A stretch of DNA of 41,099 nucleotides from Clostridium luticellarii (GCF_002995845.1 NZ_PVXP01000026.1:1-41099); one strand, 5' to 3'. Positions 15,316 through 25,309 are shown, counted from the stretch's first letter. A program made the numbers and translations. Notes: a model not told the origin generated them from the letters alone.

Positions 15316-16950
15316 TTATTTCAACACATCTAAAATAAGATGTCTATAAAGTTTCGGCACCACATTCAATGAATATGGCAAGTTCAACCTTTCAGTATAT
15401 TTATGCAGATCTTTCCCAGAGCCCCCAAAAATTATTACCGGAATATCAAAATTTTTTAATTCATTTATTGGAAGTCTGTAAATCATATCGTATCCCACCA
15501 TGTCGGAAAGAAGCTTGTCTATTGAAATATCATCTGCACTGATACCCGTATAACTTGCATCAGATATGCCCATGAAAAAATTTGTTTTTATAATCTTCTC
15601 CTGCAGTTTTTTTTCAGCATATTCCAGAGTATCTTCTACAGCATTCATAAATCTGCTGCTGTTGTAATTTTTACTTTCCAAATATTTATGCGGATAATAG
15701 GGTGGAATTATGGAAATTATTATCATTGGCTTTTTCTCTTCATATAATTCGTAGGTCTCTCGTACTATATTTACAGCTATAGTTTGATTGTCTTTTTTTT
15801 CATTTTTCCATATTTGAATTTTTTTTCTCATATGATTGCTAAAGTCTTCGTGTTTATCCTTAACTTCAGAAAGAATTTCACTATAAGTCATCACACAAGG
15901 ATGGATGGACTTTATTTCTATTTTTCTGGAAGATTTTTCTGAAAACCCTTCTTTTTTTCTTAAAAGATTATCCAATGCATTTGAAAAAGCTTCAACAGCC
16001 AGATCTTTCATACTTTCAATAAATTCTTCATACCCCATTTTAAGGGTCAATACATTATAATAAGCTGCAGCATAAAGAGGACTCTGAACTGAGTAGAGCT
16101 CTTTTAAATCCATCTGTTTAAGACACATGGGAGGTGGAGTTATTTCACCATAGGCAGCATCTGAGAATTTTTCACTGCATTCAAGTAGCCTGTTTATTTC
16201 CGATACCATCAAATTAGGATTTATTCCGTTTAAAGAATCTCCCACATGAGTTTCTTTACCCACGCAAAAAAACAGCGGCATAATTTTTCCTACACTTCCT
16301 ATGTACAACCTTTTGCTTATTTTTTCACTTTTTTCAGGTATACTAGGTTCAGATATTACCATACCACAGTACTCATACTTTCTATTTTTTTTCAATTTAA
16401 GAAGAAAAGGCAATGCTGCAAGCATCCCTTCTGAATTGCTTTCTTCTCCTGGAACTATCAGAAGTATCAGGTTTCCTCTAAAATTTCTGTTTACGCTAAA
16501 CTCTTTTATAAGTTCCATATTAAGAGCCAGTCCAAATTTCATATCTGCAGTTCCTCTGCCAAATATCCAGTCGCCGGATTTAGCATCTTCTGCAGCATCT
16601 TTATCTAATTCCAGCTCTGAAATTCTCTCCGTACACTTTTCCACATCAAAAGCTATGGATTTCAAATGCCCAAATTCCTCTACACCAACCACATCCAGAT
16701 GTCCTGACAGAATAAGTGAATTCGGAGAATTTTCTTTTCCATTCACCACCGCCCATATAAAACTTCTTCTCAGAGGATCATCAGGAATGTTTTCCCTGCC
16801 GATATTATGGCTGTTTTCCTTAAAATAGGGTATTTCAAAAAGTTCTTCATATATTTTATCTGCCATAAAACTTTCCTGCCTTGTTCCAGATAGGCTTGGT
16901 ATAGCCACCAGCTCTTTCATCCTATTGTAAACATCTGTCTGAAAGCTCAT
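15316..16950 (-). CDS. rocB: M20-family metallopeptidase, RocB-like
   Basis: 544-residue protein matching B. subtilis RocB (arginine utilisation protein) in length and in its start (RMKELVAIPSLSGTRQE). It belongs to the M20/M25/M40 di-zinc amidohydrolase clan: SGHLDVVGVEEFG (about 81-93) gives the first metal His and Asp, DWIFGRGTADMKFGLA (about 126-141) the bridging Asp, and PGEESNSEG (about 169-177) the catalytic Glu pair. RocB's exact reaction is not known to me; it accompanies arginine/ornithine catabolism genes in bacilli. AAGGAGAATGG precedes the ATG. The downstream permease may supply a substrate. Cytoplasmic, no signal peptide. Confidence 0.85.
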   Translation of the reverse strand: MSFQTDVYNRMKELVAIPSLSGTRQESFMADKIYEELFEIPYFKENSHNIGRENIPDDPLRRSFIWAVVNGKENSPNSLILSGHLDVVGVEEFGHLKSIAFDVEKCTERISELELDKDAAEDAKSGDWIFGRGTADMKFGLALNMELIKEFSVNRNFRGNLILLIVPGEESNSEGMLAALPFLLKLKKNRKYEYCGMVISEPSIPEKSEKISKRLYIGSVGKIMPLFFCVGKETHVGDSLNGINPNLMVSEINRLLECSEKFSDAAYGEITPPPMCLKQMDLKELYSVQSPLYAAAYYNVLTLKMGYEEFIESMKDLAVEAFSNALDNLLRKKEGFSEKSSRKIEIKSIHPCVMTYSEILSEVKDKHEDFSNHMRKKIQIWKNEKKDNQTIAVNIVRETYELYEEKKPMIIISIIPPYYPHKYLESKNYNSSRFMNAVEDTLEYAEKKLQEKIIKTNFFMGISDASYTGISADDISIDKLLSDMVGYDMIYRLPINELKNFDIPVIIFGGSGKDLHKYTERLNLPYSLNVVPKLYRHLILDVLK

Positions 16951-17348
16951 TTTCCATTCTCCTTTTCATATCCATTACAGAATATCAACTACGATTTAAC
17001 AGCACATATACAAAGATTAACTATGCATATTTTTTTATAAATATTATCAATATACCTATTTTACAAGATAGTATCCAGAAATTCAATGAGAAATATTTAT
17101 ATGAGAAAATTTTATATATGTCAGTAAAATAAGTTTGAATATCCATACATAATTTATAAATTTATCATGACACTAAGATAGAGCAAATGAAATTTATATG
17201 GAGATTTTATTCATAATTACAAACTGCAATTATAAATTCTCAGAAAAAATCAAATTCTCTCTTCTTGAAAATAAATTTTCTTGCAATAAATCAATCATTT
17301 TTGTATTAATTTATTAAATTTTGCTGAAAAAATTTATTTTATAAATTT
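16951..17348. other. 398-bp AT-rich intergenic region
   Basis: Lies between the rocB start and the clc stop. It is very AT-rich. I see no ORF, no convincing hairpin and no repeat beyond simple A/T tracts. It must hold the rocB promoter, but no box stands out. Confidence 0.4.
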
Positions 17349-18647
17349 CTATTTTTTGCTCAATATTCTGCCCAGAAGGAGTTCATACACTGGTTTAGAA
17401 TTCAACATGTCTGAAAATATATAAGCAACCATAGAGACCAGTGATACAGATAGAAGATTGGTAAAAGCCCCCGTCATTTCCGTGATGAGCACAATACCTG
17501 TAATTGGAGATTTTACAACTGATGAAAAATATCCAGCCATGCCAAGTATTATCAAATTATTTATATAACTGGAATTAAATCCAAAAGCAATATGAATTAT
17601 ATCCCCATAAATGCCGCCTATAAGTGCCCCTATTACCAAAAGTGGTAAAAATATTCCCCCTGGAGTTCCCGAACCATAAGATGACATGGTGAATAAAAAT
17701 TTTGCCACCAGTATTATGACCATCATCTGCAGAGTTACATTTGAATTTGCAAGCATGGCAACCAAATCATGTCCTCCCCCCAATACCTGAGGTAAAACAA
17801 GTCCCACCACTCCTGCTATTAGAAAAGCTATTATAGGCTTGTTCTTTGCAGTAAGCCATTTTTTACTATTGTAAATATCCTGGGATTTTAAAAGTGCTTT
17901 ATTAAATAGAACCCCACATAAAGCTAAAATTATTCCAAGTACTACTACATAACCATAGCTTTCTAGCGGTATCACTTTTATGTACTTAAAATTAAATACA
18001 GGTGACATCCCCACAAATTGTTTAGCTATAAAATCTGAAATAATAGATGCTGAAAAAGCAGAAACCAGTATTTTAGGTGAGAAACTTTTATGCATTTCCT
18101 CCAAAGCAAAAATGCACCCTGCCAGAGGCGCATTAAAAGCAGCTGCAAGTCCCGCGCTGGCACCACCGGTCATTAAAAATTTTTCTTCCAGATCCGTTCC
18201 TCTAAACAACCTGCCAACGCCTTGTCCTACTGCTGCCCCTATTTGTACGGAAGGCCCTTCCCTTCCCAGGGATAAGCCTGCCCCGATAGCCATAACTCCT
18301 GTTATGAATTTTTTCAATAATACCTTGTACCAATTCATACTCAGTTTTCCTATCAAAATCCCCTCTACCTGAGGTATGCCACTCCCAGCTACCATGGAAT
18401 CACTCTTTACTATACATCCCACTATGTAGCCTGCAGCTATAAGTGCACCAGTAACTACAGGAACAAGCCACAGGTTTTCAAGCTCCCTCGCGTAAATAAA
18501 ATGAGCAAAGACAAGAGATTTTTCAAGAAGGCACCTGTAAAATACTGCTACAAGTCCTGCCAGGACACCTACCAGCATACTTTCTAAAATTATTTTTACC
18601 CTGCAATCATACCAAAGCTCTATTCTATCTACAGTGCTGCTTTTCAT
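17349..18647 (-). CDS. ClC-family chloride channel / H+-Cl- exchanger
   Basis: 432-residue ClC membrane protein. Selectivity-filter motifs are present: GSGIPQVEG (88-96), GREGPSVQ (128-135) with gating glutamate E130, and a later GxFxP-type GSGTPGGIFLPLL. The internal proton-pathway glutamate position is conserved as ALEEMHKSF, suggesting an exchanger rather than a pure channel. No CBS domains are attached, as in short bacterial ClcA-like proteins. It lies 57 nt downstream of iclR on the same strand and could be co-transcribed with it. A role in charge balance or acid tolerance during acid uptake is possible but not shown. Confidence 0.92.
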   Translation of the reverse strand: MKSSTVDRIELWYDCRVKIILESMLVGVLAGLVAVFYRCLLEKSLVFAHFIYARELENLWLVPVVTGALIAAGYIVGCIVKSDSMVAGSGIPQVEGILIGKLSMNWYKVLLKKFITGVMAIGAGLSLGREGPSVQIGAAVGQGVGRLFRGTDLEEKFLMTGGASAGLAAAFNAPLAGCIFALEEMHKSFSPKILVSAFSASIISDFIAKQFVGMSPVFNFKYIKVIPLESYGYVVVLGIILALCGVLFNKALLKSQDIYNSKKWLTAKNKPIIAFLIAGVVGLVLPQVLGGGHDLVAMLANSNVTLQMMVIILVAKFLFTMSSYGSGTPGGIFLPLLVIGALIGGIYGDIIHIAFGFNSSYINNLIILGMAGYFSSVVKSPITGIVLITEMTGAFTNLLSVSLVSMVAYIFSDMLNSKPVYELLLGRILSKK

Positions 18648-18704
18648 ATATACCTCCGCAAAATCCGTACTAAAAATCGAATCTTAAGTACAAAATAACT
18701 TAAT

Positions 18705-19448
18705 TTATTCTTCATTATATCCAAGTGCTGCCGATATTTCAGCAGCACATTCAATTACAGCCGTAATTTTTTGATCAACATCTTTGTTTAAAAGTCTATT
18801 CATAGGACCGGTCATGGAAAGTGCAGCAATAACCTTACCATCTACAAAAAAAATAGGTGTAGCTATGGCACCCAGCCCTTTCTCCCTTTCTCCTCTACTT
18901 ACGGCATATTTGTTTTGGCGTACTTCCTCTAAGGATTTACTCAAAGCTTCATCATAACTTCCCAACAAAGTTTTTATTTTTTCATCTGGTAAGGCAGCCA
19001 GCAACACCTTACCAGGTGCTCCTTTTTCCAGGGGCAGTATACTTCCAATATTCATAACCAGTCTCAGACTCTGTTTAGATTCCACTCTCTGCACGCAAAC
19101 ACGCTTATTGTTATTTCTCACATACATGGTGACACTTTCATTAAATTTATCCCTCAATTTTATCATATATGGAAGTGCAACCTGAGTGAATTCTTTTTTC
19201 AAAATACTTATGCTTATATTTCCCAACTGAACAATTAAGCTACCCAAATAATATTTTTTACTTATTGGATTTCTCTGTAAATATCCCCTTCTCTGAAGAG
19301 TACCAATAAGTCTGTGAACCGTACTTGGAGATAAATTAATTTTATTTGCTATTTCCATCAAAGATAATTCCATACCATCAAAAATGAAACACTCCAATAT
19401 GTCAAAAGCCCTCTCTATGGATCTGGTACTCGAATTTGATTCCGCCAT
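18705..19448 (-). CDS. IclR-family transcriptional regulator
   Basis: 247-residue regulator with an N-terminal winged HTH (about 8-70: RSIERAFDILECF, MEIANKINLSPSTVHRLIGTL, RRGYLQRN) and a C-terminal IclR effector domain (about 90-245) with GSILPLEKGAPGKVLLA and GEREKGLGAIATPIF. IclR proteins sense small organic acids and bind short imperfect palindromes. It ends the long catabolic cluster and is the only regulator in it, so it is the natural controller of the kor, flavoprotein and permease promoters. Start ATG after AAGAGGTG. It has its own strong promoter at 19534-19562. Confidence 0.92.
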   Translation of the reverse strand: MAESNSSTRSIERAFDILECFIFDGMELSLMEIANKINLSPSTVHRLIGTLQRRGYLQRNPISKKYYLGSLIVQLGNISISILKKEFTQVALPYMIKLRDKFNESVTMYVRNNNKRVCVQRVESKQSLRLVMNIGSILPLEKGAPGKVLLAALPDEKIKTLLGSYDEALSKSLEEVRQNKYAVSRGEREKGLGAIATPIFFVDGKVIAALSMTGPMNRLLNKDVDQKITAVIECAAEISAALGYNEE

Positions 19449-19533
19449 ATTAATTCACCTCTTAATAATTTTACTTACATTTATTAATATACCATCCATA
19501 TAATTAATATTTCATCCTAATTTTCCAATTATC

Positions 19534-19562
19534 AATATAACATTCATGTCTATCTGTGTCAA
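19534..19562 (-). promoter_or_regulatory. Strong promoter of iclR
   Basis: On the minus strand a perfect TTGACA (complement of 19557-19562), exactly 17 nt, then TATATT (complement of 19534-19539). It gives iclR (and possibly clc) transcription independent of the upstream operon. Confidence 0.75.
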
Positions 19563-19643
19563 GCAAATACAATTGGAGCTTAAAAATAGGCATAAGCAAA
19601 CAAAATTACCTAAATAAATATTCAGGAAAATATATTAAGAATT

Positions 19644-20384
19644 TCAAACTAATGGTCTATTCTCAATAACTAATTTAAACACTCCATTTTTTCCATCCTG
19701 CATTCCCTTAGGTAAAGTTATATCAACTTGTACTTTTTCTTCGGGAATAATTTTGCCATTTTCGATTTTCATCCAGCAGTCATGACCTGGTAAAACACGA
19801 TCTGCAAGGCCTTTTATCCTACATATACTCTGCCTGCTCTGTTCATTATTCAAGGACATATCCACTTTTTCTCTTAACAGCTCCACCCTGTTTTTTACTG
19901 CATCACCAGCAATAATCCACTTTTCGCCATCTGCTTCGAGTACCAATGACATCCCTCCAGAAGTATGTCCTGGTGTAAATATAGCCTTCATACCAGGATA
20001 AACTTCATCTCCATCTTCAGATATAATGATTTTTTTCCTATCTCTCAAATATTTTACAGATTCCTCTGTTGTAAAAATGTCTTCTTCCGTAGTAGCATAT
20101 TTCCACTCAGCCTCACTTATAATAAAACTTGCATTTGGAAACAAGGACGCATTGCCGCAATGATCAAAATGCAAATGACTTAAAAAAACACTGTCGATTT
20201 GATTTGGTTCTATTGATAATTTTCCAAGTGCCCTTAAAATATTCGGGCGAATTCCCTGAGCTCCCGTATCAAATAAAATATTCTTGTCTTTAGTACGTAT
20301 AAGTACTACATTGCTCCATCCCAATGCACTTATAGTGGACTTGCCTGGAAATGCCTTACATAATATATCCACCTTAAAATTCAT
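19644..20384 (-). CDS. Metallo-beta-lactamase-fold hydrolase, lactonase-like
   Basis: 246-residue MBL-fold enzyme. The di-metal site is H70-L-H72-F-D74-H75 (SHLHFDHCG), with later ligands in TPGHTSGG, AGDAVKN and LPGHD. The overall form (short N-terminal strand pair, DTGAQGIRPNIL, then the HxHxDH site) is that of the AHL-lactonase-like branch rather than beta-lactamases. It follows the EtfA gene by about 60 nt, so it is likely in the same operon. In this context hydrolysis of a lactone of a hydroxy acid is an attractive but unproven role. RBS GGGGGTT before the ATG. Confidence 0.82.
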   Translation of the reverse strand: MNFKVDILCKAFPGKSTISALGWSNVVLIRTKDKNILFDTGAQGIRPNILRALGKLSIEPNQIDSVFLSHLHFDHCGNASLFPNASFIISEAEWKYATTEEDIFTTEESVKYLRDRKKIIISEDGDEVYPGMKAIFTPGHTSGGMSLVLEADGEKWIIAGDAVKNRVELLREKVDMSLNNEQSRQSICRIKGLADRVLPGHDCWMKIENGKIIPEEKVQVDITLPKGMQDGKNGVFKLVIENRPLV

Positions 20385-20446
20385 ATATACAACCCCCCGA
20401 TTTTTAAATAGTATTTACTTAAAATTATTATACATATAGTTAAAAA

Positions 20447-21661
20447 TCATGCTTCAACTTTAACTTTAGATTCTTTTATTTTTCTCAATGATTTTACCAG
20501 TTCAGGCAGAACTTCAAGGCAGTCTCCTACTATTCCCAAATTTGCAATTTTGAAAATAGGGGCATCCTTGTCTTTATTTATGGCTATTACATAAGCTGAA
20601 GGTGCTATACCTGCTAGATGCTGGATAGCACCTGAAATTCCACAGGCAATGTATATCTTAGGTGCTACTGTTTTACCTGTTTGTCCAACCTGTTGGCTGT
20701 ACTCAGCCCACCCCAAATCCACGATAGCTCGTGTAGCTCCTACAGCTCCACCTAAGACCTGAGCAAGTTCCTCTACAAGTTTCATATTTTTAATACTGCC
20801 CATTCCCATTCCTGCAGAAACTACAATATCTGCATCAACTATGTTAATTTTTTGAGAATCAGACAAAATAGTCTTTAAAATATTCAATTTAATATCCTTG
20901 GGAAAATTTACCTTAGGGTATATGATCTTACCACGCCTGGAATTATCCGCTTTTGATGCTTTCAACACCTTAGGCCTTACCGTGGCCATCTGCGGTCTTC
21001 TAAAAGGGCAGGCAATTGTAGCCATTAAATTCCCTCCAAAAGCGGGCCTAGTTTGAAAAAGCAGGCCTGTCTTACTGTCTATTTCCAGTTTAGTACAATC
21101 AGCCGTCAAACCTGTATTCAATTGTGAAGCTATTCTAGGTGCTATGGATCTACCAAAAGCCGTAGCTCCGATAAGCAATATTTCCGGCTTACACTCTTTT
21201 ATTATCTGCGTCGTCAATTCAGGATAAATCTCTTCATTTAAATCTTTCAACATGATGTTATCTACAGCAAGCACTTCATCTGCACCGTGGGCAATAAGAG
21301 CTTTTGCATTATCCTTAACATTATATCCTAAGAAGATAACTGAAACCTTAGTCTTTAAACTTGAAGCCAGTTCTCTGGCTTTTGCCAGTAATTCATAAGT
21401 CACAGTTTTGGTGTCTCCGTTAAACTGCTCCGCTAACACACAAACTCCACTATAACTGCCTCCGCTTTGTTGCCAATTACCATTATCTTTCTCTATTAGT
21501 ATTGCATCAAATTTACATGCTTCTATACAAGCTCCGCACAGAGTACAATTTTCTCCTATTTCTGCTTTTTTATCTTTCATGCTTATAGCTCCATATGGAC
21601 ATTGGCGCATACAACTTTTACATCCTACACATTTTTCACTTATAATAGAAATACTTGACAT
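20447..21661 (-). CDS. EtfA with N-terminal two-cluster ferredoxin domain (LctC-like)
   Basis: 404-residue fusion. Residues 1-55 form a bacterial 2x[4Fe-4S] ferredoxin domain (C11, C14, C17, C21 and C39, C42, C45, C49). The remainder is EtfA, with [59 protein letters not shown] and GAIQHLAGI. The same fusion is known in LctC of Acetobacterium woodii, part of the electron-confurcating lactate dehydrogenase that uses reduced ferredoxin to drive NAD reduction by the hydroxy acid. With EtfB (21685-22470) and the FAD dehydrogenase (22502-24073) it forms a complete complex. Intergenic distances are 23 and 31 nt: one operon. Confidence 0.92.
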   Translation of the reverse strand: MSSISIISEKCVGCKSCMRQCPYGAISMKDKKAEIGENCTLCGACIEACKFDAILIEKDNGNWQQSGGSYSGVCVLAEQFNGDTKTVTYELLAKARELASSLKTKVSVIFLGYNVKDNAKALIAHGADEVLAVDNIMLKDLNEEIYPELTTQIIKECKPEILLIGATAFGRSIAPRIASQLNTGLTADCTKLEIDSKTGLLFQTRPAFGGNLMATIACPFRRPQMATVRPKVLKASKADNSRRGKIIYPKVNFPKDIKLNILKTILSDSQKINIVDADIVVSAGMGMGSIKNMKLVEELAQVLGGAVGATRAIVDLGWAEYSQQVGQTGKTVAPKIYIACGISGAIQHLAGIAPSAYVIAINKDKDAPIFKIANLGIVGDCLEVLPELVKSLRKIKESKVKVEA

Positions 21662-21684
21662 ATGCTACTTCTCCTCTCTTTAAA

Positions 21685-22470
21685 TTATTGAATATCCATT
21701 ATCATGAGTTTTTTAGCAAGTGCTTCCGCTTGCTCATGAGATGTACCATTTAAAAATTCAGTCTTTATATTATGATCCGGCACAAAAGTTTTCCTGACTT
21801 GAGTAGGTGAACCTGTCAATCCTATAAAATTATCAGATGCCCCAATATCAGAACTATCCCATACAGATATCTTGGCACTTATAGATTTTCTGAGACCTGC
21901 TATGGTAGAAAGTCTTGGTACATTGATCTCTTTTACTACAGTTATGAGAGCTGGAAGCCGCAACTGCACTTTTACATATCCCTCATCTGCATTTCTTCTA
22001 CATATAATCCTGTTATTTTCTATACTATCTATTCTGCTTACATATGTGGTATGTGGAATCCCCAACTTCTCAGCAAGATTAGGTCCTACTTGTGCAGTAT
22101 CACCATCCGTAGCCTGTTTACCGCAAATAATAAGATCATAATCCCCTACTTTTTTTATTGCTTTTTCCAGTGCATAAGCTGTAGCCAAAGTATCTGAGCC
22201 TGCAAATTTTCTATCGCTTAAAAGTATCGCCCTGTCAACTCCAAGGCTTATAACTTCTCTCAACATATCTTTAACTCTAGGTATACCCATACTTATGGCA
22301 GTAATTTTACCACCATATTTTTCTTTTAATCTTAGAGCCTCCTCTATGGCATAAGTATCAAGAGGATTAATTATATTGTCATTTCTATCACGAATTATAG
22401 TATGAGTTTCAGGATCCAATTTTATTTCAGTAGTTGAAGGAACCTGTTTCACACAAACCAGTATATTCAA
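21685..22470 (-). CDS. Electron transfer flavoprotein beta subunit (LctB-like)
   Basis: 261-residue EtfB starting MNILVCVKQVPSTTEIKLD. Family blocks: INPLDTYAIEEALRLKE (about 35-51), SLGVDRAILLSDRKFAGSDT and CGKQATDGDTAQVGPNLAE. It pairs with the ferredoxin-domain EtfA downstream and takes electrons from the FAD dehydrogenase upstream. It is clearly a paralogue of the EtfB at 10242-11042 but diverged, so the two Etf sets are distinct systems rather than a recent duplication. Confidence 0.93.
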   Translation of the reverse strand: MNILVCVKQVPSTTEIKLDPETHTIIRDRNDNIINPLDTYAIEEALRLKEKYGGKITAISMGIPRVKDMLREVISLGVDRAILLSDRKFAGSDTLATAYALEKAIKKVGDYDLIICGKQATDGDTAQVGPNLAEKLGIPHTTYVSRIDSIENNRIICRRNADEGYVKVQLRLPALITVVKEINVPRLSTIAGLRKSISAKISVWDSSDIGASDNFIGLTGSPTQVRKTFVPDHNIKTEFLNGTSHEQAEALAKKLMIMDIQ

Positions 22471-22501
22471 TCAAATCACCCACTTTTCATTAATATTAAT
22501 T

Positions 22502-24073
22502 TTAAAAAATATTTCCCGAATTTAGTATAAAATCTGGATCAAATATCTTTTTAATTTGTTTCATTTTTTCAATATTATCTTTACCATACATTTCAAATAA
22601 CATGCTGGTTTTCAGTTTCCCAACCCCATGCTCTGCAGATATGGTTCCCCCAAGTCTCACTACATGATCTGACCATTTAAGGTACATTGATTTTCCCTTG
22701 TTATAATCATCATCATTCCTCGGAAGTATGTTCACGTGGATATGATTGTTTCCAATGTGCCCAAACATTACCGCTTGAAGTCCCGATCTAGAGATAAAAT
22801 CATTATAATAATCCACTATTTCATTAAGCTGGCTATCAGGAACAGCCATGTCTGTTCCCAGCTTTGTAATATGCGGGTTTTTCTTTTTTCTTTCACTTAT
22901 AATAAGATTAACGCATTCCGGAGTAGCGTGTCTAAACGCGATAAGCCTGTCTAAATTTACTGGATTAGCAGCTAGCCAGGTATTTTTCTCATTTCCACCA
23001 CATTTTACAATTATATCGCCAACTTTCAGCATGGCTTCGGCCATTTTTTCAGTCGTACCACCATGAAGTTCAATATAAATAGCCGTATGATAATTAACAG
23101 GTATATCCTGCATTTGCGAAAAAGCCATCGTAACTTCCTTTTGTTTTCGTATAAGCTCAAGGGCATTACTATTAAAATATTCTATAGCTGCAATTTTTAC
23201 ATCTAGTTCAGCTTCTCTGACAGCATATACAAAATCTATTGCAGATTTTTCAGAAGGGAAAAATGAAGTAACTCCCCATATTTGATCTGGAAGAGGAACA
23301 AGTTGTAATTCCAACTCGGTGATAACACCAAGGGTTCCTTCAGAACCTATGAAAAGATCTAAAAGATCCATATCTTTTTTTACATAGTATCCTGATGCAT
23401 TTTTTACATCGGGCATAGTATAATAAGGAAGCTTTCCCTTTATTTCTCTTCCTGAATCCGTTTTTAACGTGAACTCCAAATTTTTAACTTTATCAGCACC
23501 TCTTGTCAAGGTAGTCCTAGAACCATCGGTAAGTACAACACGAGCTGAATTTACATAATTTCTTGTTGCTCCATAGTGAAAAGATCTGGCACCTGAAGCA
23601 TTACAAGCCGCCATGCCTCCTATGGATGCTGAAGATTCTGTAGGATCCGGAGTAAAAAACCATTTTCCACTTTTCTGAAACAATTTAAGTGCATTGATGG
23701 AATCCTCTGACCATTCCTCAGTATCAAAATCTACATCGCCTAAAGCTTTACGAATTTCAGAAAGCAAAACTCCAGGCTGTACTGACAGCATGAAGCATTT
23801 TTTCGTTTTATCATACCTGAGGCCCTTAATTTTATTCATTTTGCTGATATTAAGTATAATTCCCCCAGAGGGCACTGCTCCTGCTGTAATTCCCGTAAGT
23901 GCTCCTTGAACTGTAATTTTCATCTTATTCTTTTTGGCATAAGATATTATTCGTACTATATCATCTTCACATTTGGGAAATGAAATATAATCAGCTTTTC
24001 CTACAGTACGGGATTCATCATTTAAATATTGCTCATATTCACTTTCCATATTTTTAACAAGCATATCATTCAT
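22502..24073 (-). CDS. FAD-binding 2-hydroxyacid dehydrogenase (GlcD/Dld family), LctD-like
   Basis: 523-residue flavoenzyme. The PCMH FAD domain shows TVQGALTGITAGAVPSGG (about 54-71), FTPDPTESSASIGGMAACNA and SGARSFHYGA; the C-terminal domain has the metal/substrate HIGNNHIHVN, SAEHGVGKLKT and FDPDFILNSGN. It is about 60 residues longer than the other GlcD-like enzyme in the window, mainly from insertions around residues 115-135 and 205-225. The family oxidises D-2-hydroxy acids (lactate, glycolate, 2-hydroxyglutarate); the substrate here is open. AAGGAGG is 7 nt before the ATG. EtfB starts 31 nt downstream; the KdgT permease lies 112 nt upstream on the same strand. Confidence 0.9.
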   Translation of the reverse strand: MNDMLVKNMESEYEQYLNDESRTVGKADYISFPKCEDDIVRIISYAKKNKMKITVQGALTGITAGAVPSGGIILNISKMNKIKGLRYDKTKKCFMLSVQPGVLLSEIRKALGDVDFDTEEWSEDSINALKLFQKSGKWFFTPDPTESSASIGGMAACNASGARSFHYGATRNYVNSARVVLTDGSRTTLTRGADKVKNLEFTLKTDSGREIKGKLPYYTMPDVKNASGYYVKKDMDLLDLFIGSEGTLGVITELELQLVPLPDQIWGVTSFFPSEKSAIDFVYAVREAELDVKIAAIEYFNSNALELIRKQKEVTMAFSQMQDIPVNYHTAIYIELHGGTTEKMAEAMLKVGDIIVKCGGNEKNTWLAANPVNLDRLIAFRHATPECVNLIISERKKKNPHITKLGTDMAVPDSQLNEIVDYYNDFISRSGLQAVMFGHIGNNHIHVNILPRNDDDYNKGKSMYLKWSDHVVRLGGTISAEHGVGKLKTSMLFEMYGKDNIEKMKQIKKIFDPDFILNSGNIF

Positions 24074-24185
24074 AATATTCCTCCTTGTAAACTTTTGATA
24101 TTTTAACTTTTCATCAAGAATAAGTTAGAGCAATTAAATTGAGTGAACGACCTTCAAATAATTTTCTATTAAATATTGATTTCTG

Positions 24186-25166
24186 TCAAACCTGCTTATT
24201 TGGTATAATCTCATTTCTATCATACTTCGCTTGATTTTGTCTCCATTTCTTATCAAGATATCCAACCATTAGAGGACATAATATAGCACATACTATTACC
24301 GATGCTGCGATTTGGGTAGTTGCAACAGCTGCATATGGTAGCAGGCTTTTATCAACTTCAGCTACGAGTCCGGGTACAACCATTGAAGTTCCAGCCGTAT
24401 TCGCCACTCCAAAACCAAGAGCCCTGTTACTTCCTGTAAATATCCCATACAAAGCATATGTAACAAAACCAGTTACCACAAATGTAAATAATCCAAGCAG
24501 GATTCCGGAAATTCCTGCATTAATGACATTTGTGAGATTTATTCCACTTCCAAGTGCAAATCCAAAGAATGGAATCAGCAGTCCTGAACCGCTAGCTAAA
24601 AATTCCCTCATATTTTCATCTGCATTTCCCAAAAATATACCAACTGCAACTGGAACTAGAATAGCTATAAATGAATATATAGGAAAATCAGCCAAACCAC
24701 CTACCCCCATGAAAAGCATGGTGACAAATGGTCCCACATTCAATGCCACTAGAGATATTGCACCTTCATCTGTATCATTTCCATATTGGGCTGCCATTGC
24801 TCCATACATTCCTCCGTTTGAATTGGCCACTGCCGGAATTATTGCAAGAGGAGACAACCCCAATATACCTGAAAGTCCAAATTCCCTTCCAATAAACCAG
24901 CCTAAAATTCCACCTATTAGTATTTTAGGGACAGTTAATATTAACCCTTTATATATAGGTGTACCCAGCTTATGTATATTTATTTTAGCGGAAGAACACA
25001 ATATAAAAAGAGCTATTAAACAAGGTGATCCGTTTTTAAATAAAGCTGTAGTAAAACCTCCTATTTTTAGTGCATTTGGCAAAAATGTATTTATCAGAGC
25101 ACCTAAGATAAGAGGTACTACAATCATTCCTCCCGGTACCTTTTTCATTGTTTTTAATATCTGCAT
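24186..25166 (-). CDS. 2-keto-3-deoxygluconate permease (KdgT) family transporter
   Basis: 326-residue membrane protein with about ten helices matching the KdgT family: MKKVPGGMIVVPLILGALIN at the N-terminus, AVANSNGGMYGAMAAQYGND in the middle and VANTAGTSMVVPG near the end. Classical KdgT imports 2-keto-3-deoxygluconate with H+. No KDG kinase or aldolase is present here, and the neighbours handle 2-hydroxy/2-oxo acids, so this member may carry another carboxylate. A TTG 21 nt upstream would give a longer form, but AGGTGGGG lies before the ATG at 25166, so I chose that. It has its own promoter with an operator-like motif between -35 and -10. Confidence 0.87.
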   Translation of the reverse strand: MQILKTMKKVPGGMIVVPLILGALINTFLPNALKIGGFTTALFKNGSPCLIALFILCSSAKINIHKLGTPIYKGLILTVPKILIGGILGWFIGREFGLSGILGLSPLAIIPAVANSNGGMYGAMAAQYGNDTDEGAISLVALNVGPFVTMLFMGVGGLADFPIYSFIAILVPVAVGIFLGNADENMREFLASGSGLLIPFFGFALGSGINLTNVINAGISGILLGLFTFVVTGFVTYALYGIFTGSNRALGFGVANTAGTSMVVPGLVAEVDKSLLPYAAVATTQIAASVIVCAILCPLMVGYLDKKWRQNQAKYDRNEIIPNKQV

Positions 25167-25309
25167 TATAAATTCCCCACCTTTCAATTTTACATTTTAC
25201 TCAATATACTTTGTTTAAGTTTATTTGTAATATTGTTGTATACTGGCAAAATGTTAGATAAAGCTACTCCCCTATATGACAAATCAGAATTATGATTTCC
25301 CCTAACCAT

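Noticed and set aside
20447-21661. Possible annotation artefact: ferredoxin gene fused to EtfA by a frameshift
   Set aside because: The frame is continuous from a good start through both domains, and the same fusion is known for LctC-type proteins, so it is a genuine fusion.
24523-25218. Long plus-strand frame (231 codons) opposite the KdgT permease
   Set aside because: Antisense shadow of a well-supported membrane protein gene; no ribosome binding site and unnatural composition.
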